Under the pieces are notes generated by a model that saw only the letters and a list, made by a program, of their open reading frames with translations, did not search any database and was not told the DNA's origin. This document shows, in pieces, positions 40,801-53,500 of a stretch of DNA of 64,000 nucleotides. The translations under genes and the position numbers were made by a program. Source of the DNA: Hirsutella rhossiliensis (taxonomy: Eukaryota; Ascomycota; Sordariomycetes; Hypocreales; Ophiocordycipitaceae). The stretch covers positions 3,224,001 to 3,288,000 of the forward strand of contig NW_025408673.1 of the NCBI RefSeq assembly GCF_020360975.1. Direction: 5' to 3'. Within the stretch, counting starts at the first letter, position 1, and the number at the start of each line of letters is the position of its first letter.

Positions 40801-43800
40801 GCGGCCGAGGAGTTCCTAGAAGGCCTTGGGAGTGCGTACAAGCGGACAAGGCTGGCCATGTCCGATCCGATGAGCGCCGCCGTATTCTTCCACCGGGAGA
40901 TGAAGCTGTTCTTCGATCATTACGTGAAGGTCGGAGAAGAGTCGGTATTCGGGCGCATCGGCAAGTACTATGGCGCTGTGGAGACCAACGAACGAGGGCG
41001 CTTCATGTTCACGGCTTGCTCTGGTTGCACGGAAACGCGCATCTCAGCTCGATGCTTGCCGACATCCACGGGGAGGATCAGGCGGCGTATCGCGAGCGAA
41101 TCATACGATACGTCGATAGTGTCTTCTCCGAGGTAAGAATAGCTAAGACGTGTCACTGAGAACCTGAATTGCTCGTCCGATGGACAAACGGGGCCAGGCT
41201 GACGTGCAAGATAGGATCTGGATCAGGAAGGGTTCTGCGCCGTGCAAGCGGAGCGATCTGTGACGTCCGATATTTCCTCCCTGCTGGACAACACCGAGCA
41301 GTTTTCGGCCGCATTTGACGAGGAGGCCAACTTCTGTGCCGGCGCTACACAGGTTCACACGCATAGCCCGACCTGTGTCAAGTATTCCTGGGCAAAGGAG
41401 CGCGGAAAGGAATCTATGCCGGTTTAAGTCTCCATGGAGGTTGGTCGACAAGACCGCCATCACGGCAGACGGGGTGTTGCAGATCCGGAGGACTCACAGC
41501 ATGGTCAATCGATGGAACAAGGCTATCGCTGTTGGGCTCCGGCACAACCACGACATTTCCTTCATTGCGACGCAGCGCAAGACCATGGCCCTTATGTATT
41601 ATGTCACGAACTACGCGACGAAGGTGGAGGACCCGGTGTGGAAGCGTGTGGCGGCCGCGGCCGATCTCCTGGCCGCCTCAACGGGTGACGGCACGGCCAA
41701 CGGAGGACAGGACGACGGTGGAGGTGCTGTTGGCGATGACGCCGCCAAGGGGAACAGGACGCGACAGTTCTTGATGAGGGTGGCGAATCGTGTGTTCACG
41801 GAGCGTCCGCTATCTCAGGTCGAGGTCGTCGCTCATCTTCTTGGATATCCGGCCGAGTTCACCAACAGCAGCGCCTGGGCGTACCTGAACACATCTCTGC
41901 TGTACTGGGAAGTCTTTCGACGGTGGCCGTATCTCCGACGAGCAAGTGGCGCGGCGGCCATAGATGATACTCTGGATGAGTCGGTCGTTGTCGAAGAAGC
42001 AGGCCTGAGGATCTCCCACGTTGAGGCGTACCAGCACCGGGAGAGCTCCTGCGAGGGCTATGCTTATACGACTACATATCGGTCGTTAGACTAAAACGCA
42101 CCAGTAAGGATGAGAGCTGTGCGGCCTGGGGAGGTGCCCTTCGAGGATGGATGGGCGCCGGGACGACGCTGGGTCCAGGTGCTCAGGCGGCCGGGCAAGC
42201 ATGCTACCGTCTGCCTCGATGGCTACCTGAGCAAGGACTTCGGCCACAACGACGACGAGGAGTCGTGCCACCGGAGGTGTGTATAGCAACCGCCCTGCCG
42301 GCAGGCATCATCAGAGTGGCTAACCTCCCCTCCCCTTAAAGGGCAGCCGTGCAGCATCTTGCGCTATTTGTGCCGTGGGAGTCCTTTCTGTGCGAAGAAA
42401 CAGGTGAGATCAATAGCATCTGGGAGCGGGCGCGAGAGGCGCTGGCCCCGAGAATATCATGTCTCGTCGACAACGTGCAGCTGCTTCGACGATCAGCCGA
42501 AGACGCAAAGCGCGACGCCAAGCAATGGGCGGCCTCATCCGGCGATGGCGATTCCACGGTCGCCCACGTCGAGGAGGGCGAGACAGGCGAGGCGGGCGCA
42601 GAATTTGCAGCGACGTATCGGTCCAACAACATCGGAGACGCAACGCGCCTGATCGACGTCGTCCGAGGCGCAGTGGGCACGAATCAGGTGACGGCCAAGT
42701 CGCCGGAGCTCATGGCAATGATGCGGCAGCTCTGTCGATTCCAGCAATCGGCGCTCTGCTCAACGGCCGAGCTCGAGGCCATCGCGATTCCCGAACAAGG
42801 GTTGAGGTGCATAAGCATGCCAGGGCGGGTATTTTCCGGGGCCGCACTACCGCCGCAGGATCAGGTCAAGGCTATCAAGTCGCAGCAGATAAGTGCGTCG
42901 AGGAAAGGGAGAGAATGATCCAAGGCGTACAAACCACAGTCGCAGTCCGGGAAAGCGATCGCCGAGCTGCGTTGCGGAGGGTGATGACCGGCTTCGGGAG
43001 GACGACGTCGAAATGACGACAGCCGACTCCGACGAGACGGCTAGCGACGCAGAAGCGGGAATGCGCGTCCAGCTTGGCCCATCGACCTCCTTCTTCGCGG
43101 CGGGCAAGGAGTTGTCAACACGGCTAACGCTGAACAAGAGGCAGTCGATCGCTTTCCTAATAATATGCCGCCAGCTCGATTTGATGCGACAAACGAATAG
43201 GGCGATGCCGGCCAGCTCTGCCAGTTCGTCGGCGGCGAGGGGGCACCGGCAAGTCGCGGATCATTGGGGCACTCGTCGAGCTGTTCAGTGGGAAGAGCCT
43301 TTCGAATCGTCTGCTGATCACGGCGACTTCAGGGACTGCCGCGGCGCAGATCAACGGCATCACGATCCACCCGCCTGCGGGTTCACTAAAGACCAAGGGC
43401 GGGCGGCGCGAACACAGCCAAGGACCTTGACGGGGTGCGGCTGACAAAACGGGCGGAGCGGTTCATCCACGGCCAGTCTCGGATGGACTGGCAGGAGAAG
43501 GACGTGCTTGTCATCGACGAGGTGAGCATGCTCGGAGCGCGGACGCTGCACGCCATAAACGAGCGACTCTGTCGGCTTCGCGGATCGCAGAAAGATTTCG
43601 GGGATCCCCATCGTCCTCTTCTGCGGAGACTTTCAGCAGTTCCGGCCGGTCCAAGAGAGGTCGATCGTCCTGCCGAGCGCGGCCATCTCGTGGGACGTAG
43701 ACAACTCGTTCAAGGCCGAGCAGCGGCACCAGCACGACAAAGCGCACGCGCTGTGGAAGAGATTCACGACGGTCGTCATGTTGAACGAGCAAATGCGCGC

Positions 43801-44783
43801 CGCCGGTGATCCGGAATTGCAGGGGCTGCTGAAGCGGATCCGGCAGGGTGTGCAGGACCGCACGGATCTGGACCTCCTCAACTCAGGTGCTACCGCGAGG
43901 GCAGGCGGATCCTTGGGAGACTGGCATCACCGTGGTGACGCCGCTGAACAGGAATCGGTGGAACCTAAACATGGAGGCAAGCTTGGCGTTCCGGGTCCAG
44001 CAGCGGTCGACGATGCGCATCTTCATCTCCGAGCACAAGTGGAAGGAGGGCCTGCCGACCGAGGAAGAAGCGATCATGGTACTCAATCAAGGCGACGATA
44101 GCGCGATCCCCGTGCCGGCCGTCTTCATGTTCGTGGCCGGGATGCCGGTCGTCGTGAACCACAACACCCATCAGGGGCTGAAGCTGGTGAACGGCGCCGG
44201 CTACTCGGCGGTGGAGGTCATTGTCGACAAGGCGTCCCCAGGGCATCGAATCTCGTCCGACATGACGATCCACTTCGGGCCGCCGGCGGGATATTACTGG
44301 AATCGGCGACGACAAAGGACCTCCACTTCGTCGGGATGCCGCCGGGCACGATCTTGTTAACGCCGATGAGCGTCAGGATACACTGCCAACGAAAGCGGCC
44401 GTGGCAGCAGAACGACGTCAGCCGGAAGGGATTGCCGTGCGCAGCAGCCTTCGCCTGCACGGACTACAAGGTGCAGGGCAGAACGCCAGAGCGCGTGGCC
44501 CTGGAGCTGCGGGGACACGGACGACGAAAGTCGATGGAAGGGCCGTGCCTCGCAATGCGACCCGTACAGCTTATATGTGCAGCTATCGCGCTGTCGAACG
44601 CTAGACGGCATCACGCTCGTGTCCAAGGTGCGGGAGAGAGACTTGGTGGGCAACCGAGTCCCCGAAGAGATGACCGCCGCGCAGGCCAGGCTGGAGGTGC
44701 TAAGCGAGAGGACTGTCGAGGAAGCTTTGCGTCGGTCGGATGGCGACGCTGAAGAGTCAAGGAGAGTTGTCAGGGTGAGGTGA
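37851..44783 (+). pseudogene. Helitron Rep-helicase, copy B
   Basis: It starts at ATG 37851 (MADSPAVKLSEAVAH), with the same domain order as copy A. DUF6570 region at about 39060-39830 (GCEHMFPDELKGL, RYPRHVKGHITVFPNN); Rep with a lost base just before the HUH codons (about 40997, so LHVHG is out of frame) and a short deletion near 40660; intron 41133-41214; catalytic pair MYYVTNYATK intact in a 259-codon frame (41315-42094); Walker A lost by a one-base deletion near 43240; helicase motifs DEVSMLG (about 43520) and DYKVQGRTPERVALEL (about 44465). The protein ends near 44783. At least eight frame breaks. Confidence 0.83.
41133..41214 (+). other. Spliceosomal intron in Rep, copy B
   Basis: An 82-bp GT...AG intron lies between FSE and DLDQE, at the same place and phase as in copies A and C, with a CTGAC branch-like sequence before the acceptor. 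Confidence 0.68.
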
Positions 44784-45499
44784 CGAGGGGGAGAAGACGG
44801 AGGAGCGCGCCGGCGGGCAAGAAGACAAGGGCACTGGGCAGCAGCGATCAACGAGGGCGACTTTTAGACTTGAAGGAAGAACCCGCTAGAAAGGCATGAA
44901 CGAAAGGGCAAAGACAAAAGACGCAAGTTTTAGACACAATAAGAAAACCGGCGGACGAAAGGAAAAAGGTTGGCATTGGCATTGGCAAGGGGTAAACAGG
45001 AGTATAAACGGGGAAACAGGGCAAGGCATGAGAGGGGCAAGAGAAGGCGGCAGCGACCAATGATGAGGAGGGACGGAAGGGTCGGCGACCAATCACACGG
45101 GATCTTTTATTCCGAAAGAGGAAGGAGAGCAACAGGGTTGCGCAAAGAGCCTTGAGGAACGAAAAACGTCTAGACAAGGGGCAGACAGATGTACAGAGGC
45201 AGAAAGGTAACGACGACCAAGGGGCAGCCAGGCTGGACGAAAAACACTTCCCATTTAAGGAGTTATAGCAGCGTACGCTATTCCATTTCCGTAGCTTTCT
45301 TAGATAGGTGGCGGTTTCGAAGCGGACGGGCCGGCGAGCCAAGCCATGGGCGACAATGGAATCGAGGAAGAGTCCCGTAAGTCAGGACCCGGCTTAGGTT
45401 GTCCGGCTCATGAGCGGCGGAGGCAGCCGAAACAGAGAACGAGTGGGTAGCAGAGGAGGCGGGCTTAGGGAAGACGAGATCACCGGGGCCTTATGCAGC

Positions 45500-46684
45500 A
45501 GACACGGTCGCTTCGTCGGCGTATCGGCAGGCTCAGGGCAATATCGTTTCCCGGGCGGCGTAAGGTGGCCGGTCGAGGCGAAGCCGAAGCCAAGGGTGGA
45601 GGACTGAGCGGGAGGGTGCCAGGGGTGATCAAAGACAAAGAGGCAGCGCGCACGTCCCGGAAGGCCGCGGAAGCGGAGGAAGCTTGTTGCCTCTGTGGCG
45701 TAGAGAGAAGCGGTGCCATCGTGGTGACGGCGGCGGCGGCCTTGTCGAGAAAAGTCCAGGAATCCGGGACGACGATAAAGACGTTGTCCCGGTCCGAGCC
45801 CGGGGGGTAGAGCATGACATCATGACGGAGCAGGCCAGCGACCTTGCCTGTGCAGGTAAAGGGACGTTAGGCTGAAATTGAGAGTCCTGCCTCTCGGCCA
45901 TCTTCCTACACAAGATGGCCCAGGGGTTAGCGCGAACAGGGAAGATAACGAAGACCTGGAACGGGTGGAAGCCCTTGAAGGGGACCTTATTAGGCATCCC
46001 AGGAGCGACATAGGTAGAAAGGCGGACAAATCCGCAACAGTTAAGTTGGGCGGCGCCTAGACCGGGCAGTAGGTCCCGCCGCAGCGAGGAGTGGCCGGTG
46101 CCGACGATAAGGCCGGTAAAGGAAACAATAGGCGGGATGCAGGGGAAGTCGCCCATGGAGGCAAAGAGCCTAGGGAGAACACTTCAAGCCCATCTTAGCC
46201 ATATACCGTTTCGTCGGCACTCGCGAAGGGTCAGGGCACGGCTTACGGCTGGTAGCCCTGATCGCGGACGACAAGGGCGGGCATCGTATAGAAAGGTGCG
46301 GCCCGTGTCAGACTCGAGGCCGTCGCGTTGCTCAACCTCCCATGCGAGCGCGTAGGGGTGGACGCGGGCATGCATGAAAACCACTCTTCGGTCCAGTCGG
46401 AGGGATCAATAGGCTGGCCGTAGATGGAGAGGTTGAGGCTAAAAAGACGGATGTCGGGAATCATCGGCATCCGATCGGAGGGGCGCATATTCCGTCGCGA
46501 GCAGCCAGGCGGGAGGAGGCAGGAAGACGCGGGCCATGGCCTCGGCGTTAAGACCCCTGATGCGGTGGTCGTCCTGGTGGGAAAATCTAGCAGGACAGTC
46601 CGGCTGGACAAAAGACATCATAGACATCTCACCGCCAGCGCCCCTTTGGCTATCGAGCGGCTTTCGAAGGTGCGGTGCGGGCAT
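45500..46684 (-). pseudogene. Helitron accessory gene, copy C
   Basis: From ATG 46684 the minus strand reads MPAPHLRKPLDSQRGAGGEMSMMSFVQ, then HRIRGLNAEAMARVFLPPPAW. After a frame change it reads PSDWTEEWF and MPALVVRDQGYQP, followed by a GTAAGC donor at 46246. Exon 2 gives IPPIVSFTGLIVGTGHSS, LNCCGFVRLSTYVAPGMPNK, VPFKGFHPFQVFVIFP, RQDSQFQPN and, in another frame, SRIPGLFSTR-type sequence corresponding to the DTWTF block. Conservation of the protein and of the intron position in this diverged copy shows that the gene belongs to the element. Two or more frameshifts break it. Confidence 0.6.
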
Positions 46685-47640
46685 ATCGGTACGAAGTAGA
46701 GAGACATAGTGCATCTGCGCAGGTCGATAGGCCACTTGCACGCAAAAGGACGGGTTCTCAGCGCCAAGAAAGGAGTAGGGAAGAAGTCGAGCGTAGACGC
46801 ACTTATAGTAGATCAATAGTGGTATGGATTCGCCGGGAAGAGCGAGGAGCCTTGCCGCTGTAAGTAAGCAGACGTCAAAGAGATGCGTCGTGGTGTTGCG
46901 GAGCTGGGTACTGATCGGGCAGCAAGGGCGACGCGGATTAAAGTGTCCGGCAGGGCTACCGGCATAGGATGGCGAAAACTAGGGCTGTCGGCAGATAGGC
47001 CTGTCGATAGGTACAAAGGAAGCCCGGCAGGTCCGAGAGAGAGAGGTCTAATGCAGAAAGGGGATATTAACAAGGAAGGATATAACCGTTAGCAAGAAGA
47101 ATGCCAACGCGGCGGAACGCCATTGCCAGGAAGCGAGACAATCTCGGGTATATCCCGGGCGAAGGCTTCCTAATCTATCGTTCGTTTGCGGAGCCTTGCC
47201 GATAAGACAGCACCAGCATGGGGAGAATCGTAGCCGCGAGGTAAGATCGGTGGCAGGAGAGTGCGAACGGGGACAGCAGCAGCGGCCGCTGCTGCGACGA
47301 GGAGTATCGCGGCGGCGAGACCGATCGCAATGGACGAAGGGCCGAAGCGGGCGCCGGGCCACAAAAGTCAAAAACGCGGCACCCAGGTTCCGGCCTATTG
47401 AGGCCAAGCCGGCCGCGGCGGCCGACGATGCCTCACGAAGAGAGCAGGCAGAGGCACTCAAAAGAGCGTTGCCCAAGGGAAGTCGGCGAGGCGGCTGGCC
47501 GCGGAAAAGGACGACTAACGTCGATAGTTCCTCCTCGAAGGGAGGGCTCGTGGAGGGCGTCCAGAGGGGCACGTCTGGAAGGCGAAGCCGTGGTGCGCGG
47601 ACAGGGCCAATGGGCTCCGAGGACACCTGCCGCCCAGGAG

Positions 47641-48062
47641 GACAGGATCGGCCGGCAAGCCCTGTCGGGAACTCGCCTAGAGTCGTCAGGAGCTTCTGGT
47701 TCGGCCAATCCGACCTCAAGAGATGGATGATGGCGCAGGAGATACGCAGTCATCCGGACGGTGGCCACCGCCGCCATCACGCCAGAAAGGACAGGGTCGG
47801 CCGGCAAACAGTGTCGGGATTTCGTCTACAGCCATCAGGAGCGCCTCATTCGGCCAATCCAACCTAGAGCAATAGAAGATAGAGCGGGAGATATACAGTC
47901 ATCCGGATGCCAGGCGGGACAGGATTGGCCGGCAACCGCTGTCACGATGTCGTCTGGAGTCGTCAGGAGCCCTCGTTCAGCCAACCCAACCCAGAGATGC
48001 AAGGCAGGGCAGGAGATACGCAGTCATCCGGATGGTTGCCACCACGGCCATCACGCCAGGCG
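47641..48062 (+). repeat. Three-unit minisatellite in the Rep N-terminal region, copy C
   Basis: Units start at 47641, 47790 and 47918 with GACAGG(A/G)T(C/T)GGCCGGCAA. They share TCAGGAGC, TTCGGCCAATCC, GGAGATACGCAGTCATCCGGA and CCGCCATCACGCC, with steps of 149 and 128 bp. The unit lengths are not multiples of three, so the frame changes between units. The repeat is absent from A and B. Confidence 0.75.
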
Positions 48063-50428
48063 GCGGCGGGAGAACAAGATCGGCCGTGGCGAGACGAGGC
48101 AGCGGAAAGATCCTCGCAGGCCGTAGAACAGAGAAAGAGGAACCGCCAGCGTGACCGAGACCAGACCCCGACGAAACGTACTCGAGGAAGCCATCCGAGG
48201 CAGAGGAGGAGTGAGCTGCAGGCAGAGGATTTGGCCAGTGTCTTGCTTTACCTCGAAGGGGAATTCGTCGCGAAGGAAAGGCTGTCTAAGGAGCAAACCT
48301 GGTGCACACCAATACCGCATGAGAGGAAGGTATCGACGGTGCGAAAGTTTTATCGGGCGTTCCACGATGTGAGCACCTTGCCGATAATGACCTGCAGGCT
48401 GTGTTACCGCAAGCGTACAAGGAAGGAGTTGAGGAGATTCCGTGGGATCAGTGGCTATCAAGTCCCGTTCCTCGGGGTGAGCGCTCACCATTTGCGTGCC
48501 GAAGCTGCTTTCCCGGGGGTGAGCCCGTCTCGGTTTGTGTGGAGTGTGCCCGATGCTTGGGGCGCGGGAGCCTGTCGTCGGCGGTCCACCTTCACAGTCG
48601 CCTCGGATGCGAGCACATGTTCCCCGACGAGCTGAAGGGGCTGACGCCGGTCGAAGAGAAGCTCATCTCGTTGAACTCGTGTTACGGCTTTGTGACGAGG
48701 TATAACATTCCGGGCGGGCAGACGCAGGCAGTGAGGTATCCGAGACATGTCAAGGGCCACATCACGGTGTTTCCGAACAATGTGCAGGAGCTGGCGACCA
48801 AGGTGCTCCCGCACCCCCTTTTGCAAGCACTGGACGAGATCCACGTCTCGTGGCAGGGCGCGGAGAAGCCAGCACCGTGCGACTTATCGGGTCTCTTGTC
48901 GGTGAGGCGTCAAGTCGTCGAGAGAGCGCTTATCTGGTTGAAGAAGAATAACCCCCATTACGCCGATATTGAGATTGATAGGGCGGAAATGGATAGCTGG
49001 GGAACACCATCACACGGTGTGCCGCGGGTGGTCTACGACCGCATGGAGCGGAACGAGCCGTCTGCGTGGGAGAAGACGCGAACGGCGCAGGTCGTGCCGC
49101 CCGCAGAGCGGGCCATGGACGACGATAGTCCGGCGGAGATCGAAGGAGTCCTCGCCCAGCTCCTCCAAGGACAAGACGTATTGGACAGGGGAGTCGAGAA
49201 TCCGAGGAGTGGAGCGGACGGGACTGACGATGCTGAGCCCGATGACAGAGCCAAAACGATCAACGAGATCACCTCTTCCGGCATGTTTGCATTGGACGGA
49301 CCGCCGGAAGTGTCGGACGCAGAGAAGCTCCGCTTTGCGTGCAATGCCGTGGGTGGCGATGGGGCCGAGAACGACCGCAAGGGCCGAGGGCATGGATAAG
49401 GTCGGCGGAGGCGGGTCAAGAAGGCACGGATGTCCGCGAGCCATACATCCACGTTTGTCGCGGAGACGAATTCGCCGACTCGCTCGACGCCTCGTTCTTC
49501 GCCAAGACCTTTCCCACCCTACTGCCGTTCGGATTTGGAGGACCACGGCTCGCGGAGGAAGTCATCTTAGGACCCGAGGGCCGGTCAATTGGCGGGTACG
49601 GCTGCTGGAGAAGAGACGGCGGCGCGAGATCTTCTGTCGTCTCGGAACATAAGCCTTCGGACCTGGGCCGGCATTGTGCTGCGGCGCCATGGTGGCCGAT
49701 TCGCGACGCATACCATCTTCTCGTTTCTCGTTTTCAATATGGATGTGCGGTCGAAGAATCGTCGGGTCAGCATGCTCAGCGCGACGCGGAAGAACTTCGC
49801 CGAGGTGGAGCGCATCGTACGGTCGCTGACAGCGGATAGGTTAGCGGCCGCCAGGGCGGAGCTGGAGACGTCGGGCAAGACTACCGACGATGGCGTCAAG
49901 GAGCTTCTAAGATGCCTTTCGCTGTACGGCTATCGGCAGCCCATGTCGAGGGAGCTCCGTCTGAGCATGCGGCGCAAGATCCAGTCACTCATCTTATGTC
50001 GTGGCGTGCCTGCAATCTGGTTCACGCTCAACCCGAACGACATCACGAACCCGGTGAAGCTGAGACTGGCGGCATACCGCACACGTGATCCCGCAGCGGC
50101 CGAGGCATTCCTGCAAGGCCTCGACAAGGCGTTCAAACGTGCGCGGCTGGCCATCTCGGACCCGTTAAGCTCGGCCGAATTCTTCCACCGAGAAATGACG
50201 TTGTTCTTCGAACATTACGTGAGAGTGGGCGAGGAGTCGGTGTTCGGGCGCATCAGCCACTATTACGGTGCCGTCGAGACCAACGAGCGTGGAGCGCTCC
50301 ATGTTCACGGACTGCTCTGGCTGCAGGGCAACGTGCATCTAAGCTCGATGCTTGCCGATATCGACGGCGAGGATCAAGCGGCATACCGAGAACGCATCGT
50401 CAGATACGTCGACAGTGTCTTTTCCGAG

Positions 50429-50500
50429 GTATGAGCGGGGCCGTCGTGTTGACCTGCGTCCTCCGTCTGTCAAAGCCGAGAAAGCTGACGAACAAGACAG
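50429..50500 (+). other. Spliceosomal intron in Rep, copy C
   Basis: A 72-bp intron GTATGA ... GCTGACGAACAAGACAG lies between FSE and DLDQE, homologous in position to those of A and B. Confidence 0.68.
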
Positions 50501-53500
50501 GATCTGGACCAGGAAGGCTTCTGCGCAATGCAGGCCGAGCGATCGGTGACGTCAGATATATCGCAATTTCTGGGCGACGAACGGCAATTTTCAGCCTCGT
50601 TCGACGAGGAAGCGAACTTCTGTGCCGGCGCGACGCAGATCCATACCCACAGCCCGACCTGCGTCAAGTACTCGCTGGGCAAAGGGGGGCGCAAGGGCGA
50701 TTTATGTCGTTTCAAGGCGCCGTGGGGACTGGTCGACGAGACGGCCTTCACGGGAGACGGCGTGCTGCGGATTCGGAGGTCGCACAGCATGGTGAATCGG
50801 TGGAACAAGGCCATTGCCGTGGGGCTTCGCCACAACCATGACATATCTTTCATCGCCACACAGCGTAAGACGATGGCCCTCATCTTTACGTCACAAACTA
50901 TGCGACCAAGGTGGAGGACCCTGTATGGAAGCGCGTCGCCGCCGCCGCGGATCTCTTGCCTCCCAGGGCAGGTGACGGAATGGCCGACGGCGCGGAGGTT
51001 CGTGGAGACAGTGGTGCCGGTGACGATGGCAGGCAGAATAAGACACGGCAGTTCCTGATGAAGGTGGCGAATCGCGTGTTTACGGAGAGGCCGTTATCGC
51101 AGGTCGAGGTCGTCGCGGACCTCCTGGGATGCGCGACTGAACTGACGAATGGCAGTGCTTGGGCGTTCCTGAACGTATCGTTGCTCTACTGGCAAGTCTT
51201 CCGACAATGGCCGCACCTTCGACGAGAAAGCGGCGCAGCCGTTGCAGATGGCTCTGTGGACGAGTCAATACTCGTCGAAGAAGCAGGCCAGAGGATTTGC
51301 CGTGTCGAGGCATACCGTCATCGGGGAGACGTCCTTCGAGGGCTGTGTCTCTACGACTACGTTTCGCTGGTCAGGCTGAAGCGCAACGAAAGGGACGAGG
51401 CCCGCCGGCTGGGGAGGTCCCGTTCGAGAGCGGCTGGGCTCCGGGAGGCCGTTGGGCGCAGGTGCTCAGGCGACCGGGCAAGCAGGCCACGGTCTGCCTC
51501 GACGGGTATTTGAGCAAGGATTTCGACGAAGACGACGAAGGGTCGTGCTACCGAAGGTGCGTTTGTCGTCGACGGGCCGGAGGCGCCGGGTCGAGAAGGC
51601 TAATTTCCATGGCGAAGAGCGGCTGTGCAGCATCTTGCGCTGTTCGTGCCGTGGGAGTCTTTCTTAGACGAAGAAAGGGGCGACATCAACTGCATATGGG
51701 GGCGGCAACGAGCAGCCCTGGCCCCGAGGATATCATGTTTCGTCGATAACGTGCAGTTGCTGCGACGGTCGGCCGAAGATGCAAAGCGGGACGCACGGCA
51801 GTGGGCGGCCTCGTCCGGTGACGGCGACCCCACGGCAGTACGTCCGGACGAGGACGGCACCGGGGAGGTGGGTGTCGAGCCCGGATCGGGATACCAGGCC
51901 GACAGTGCGGGAAGCACGAATCGCCTAATCGACGTTGTCAGAAGCTCGATCGGGCCGAACCAAATCACGGCCGGCTCGCCGGAGCTCACGGCGATGATGC
52001 AGGAGCTCAGCCGATTTCAGCAATCGGCGCTGTCCTCTTCTTCCGAGGTCCAGGCCACAATACTACCCGAACGGGGCCCAAGACGAATCAACATCCCGGG
52101 CGGGCATTCTCCGGAGCCACCATACCGCCGCAAAGTGAGGTTAGGGCCATAAAGTCGCAGCAAATCCGCGCATCCAGGAGAGGGAGAAGATGATACGGGG
52201 CATACAAAGCCTGTCCACGGCACCGGTGACTGGTCGCCGCGCGGCGGTGCGGGGCGTGCTCACGGGTTTCGGGGATGACGACGTCCAGATGACGGCAGCG
52301 GAGCTCGAGGAAGGAGTAGCGGGGCCAGCGCGGGAATGGAGATCCGGTTCGGTGCCTCAACCTCCTTCCTCGAGGCGGGCAAGGCCCTGGCAGCGCGGCT
52401 CACGCTAAACAAGAAGCAGGCGATCGCCTTCCTAATTATATGCCGCCAGCTTGACCTGATACGGCGCGGGGAGAAAAGCAACGTACGCCAGCTGTGCCAG
52501 TTCGTCGGTGGAGAGGCGGAACGGGCAAGTCACGAGTCATCGAGGCGCTCGTCGAGCTCTTCGCGTCCAAGGATCAATCGAATCGTCTGATGATAACGGC
52601 GACGTCGGGGACGGCAGCAGCGCGGATCAACGGCATTACGATCCACTCCGCCTGCGGGTTCTCGAAAGATCTCGCGGCAGCCGCAAACGCGGCCAAGGAT
52701 CTCGACGGGGTGCGACTGCCGAAACAGGCGGAGCGGTTCGTCGACGGGCAATCCCGGATGGACTGGCAGGAGAAGGACGTGCTCGTCATCGACGAGGTGA
52801 GCATGCTCGGGGCGCGGACGCTACACGCGGTGAACGAGCAGCTCTGCCGGCTGCGCGGGTCGCACCAGGATTTTGGAGGTATTCCGATCGTCCTCTTCTG
52901 CGGAGACTTCCACCAATTCCGCCCCGTCCAAGAACGCTCGATCCTCCTCCCCAGCACCGCCGTCTCGTGGGACGTAGACAGCTCCTTCAAGGCCGAGACA
53001 CGGCACCAGCACGACAAGGCGCACGCGTTGTGGAAGAGATTCACGACCACGGTCATGCTGGACGAGCAGGTGCGCGCCGCGGAGATCCGGAATTGCAGAG
53101 GCTGCTAAGGCGGATTCGACTGGGCGTGCAGGACCGCTCGGATCTGGACCTCCTCAACTCAAGATGCTACCGGGAAGGCAGGCGGATCCCGTGGGAGACG
53201 TGCATCACCGTGGTGACGCCGCTGAACAGGAACCGGTGGAACCTCAACATGGAGGCCAGCTTGGCGTTCCGGGCCCAGCAGCGGTCAGTGATGCGCATCT
53301 TCATCTCGGATCATACGTGGAAGGAGGCCCTGCCGACGGAGGAAGAGGCCATCATGATGCTGAACCAGGGCGACGACAGCGCGATCCCGGTGCCGGCCGT
53401 CTTCATGTTCGTGCCGGGGATGCCGGTCGTCGTGAACCATAACACCCATCAGGGGCTAAAGCTGGTGAACGGCGCCGGCTACACGGCGCTGGAGGTCGTC

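Larger units (their letters stand above)
34592..45108 (+). mobile_element. Helitron copy B (Helitron2-like)
   Basis: It begins immediately after the terminus of copy A with ACGAGGGGAAGGCTCGCC, a GC palindrome, and a perfect hairpin CTTTCG-GAA-CGAAAG (34633-34647). Gene order is as in copy A, and nucleotide similarity to A is high throughout, including the duplicated accessory gene. The right end appears truncated: at GGGATCTTTT (about 45099-45108) the sequence switches to the 5' end of copy C, so C probably inserted into the T-rich 3' region of B. Confidence 0.78.

Noticed and set aside
47048..47719. 223-codon minus-strand frame opposite the Rep N-terminus of copy C
   Set aside because: It is antisense to a GC-rich coding and repeat region and has no counterpart in copies A and B. 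Likely a shadow frame.
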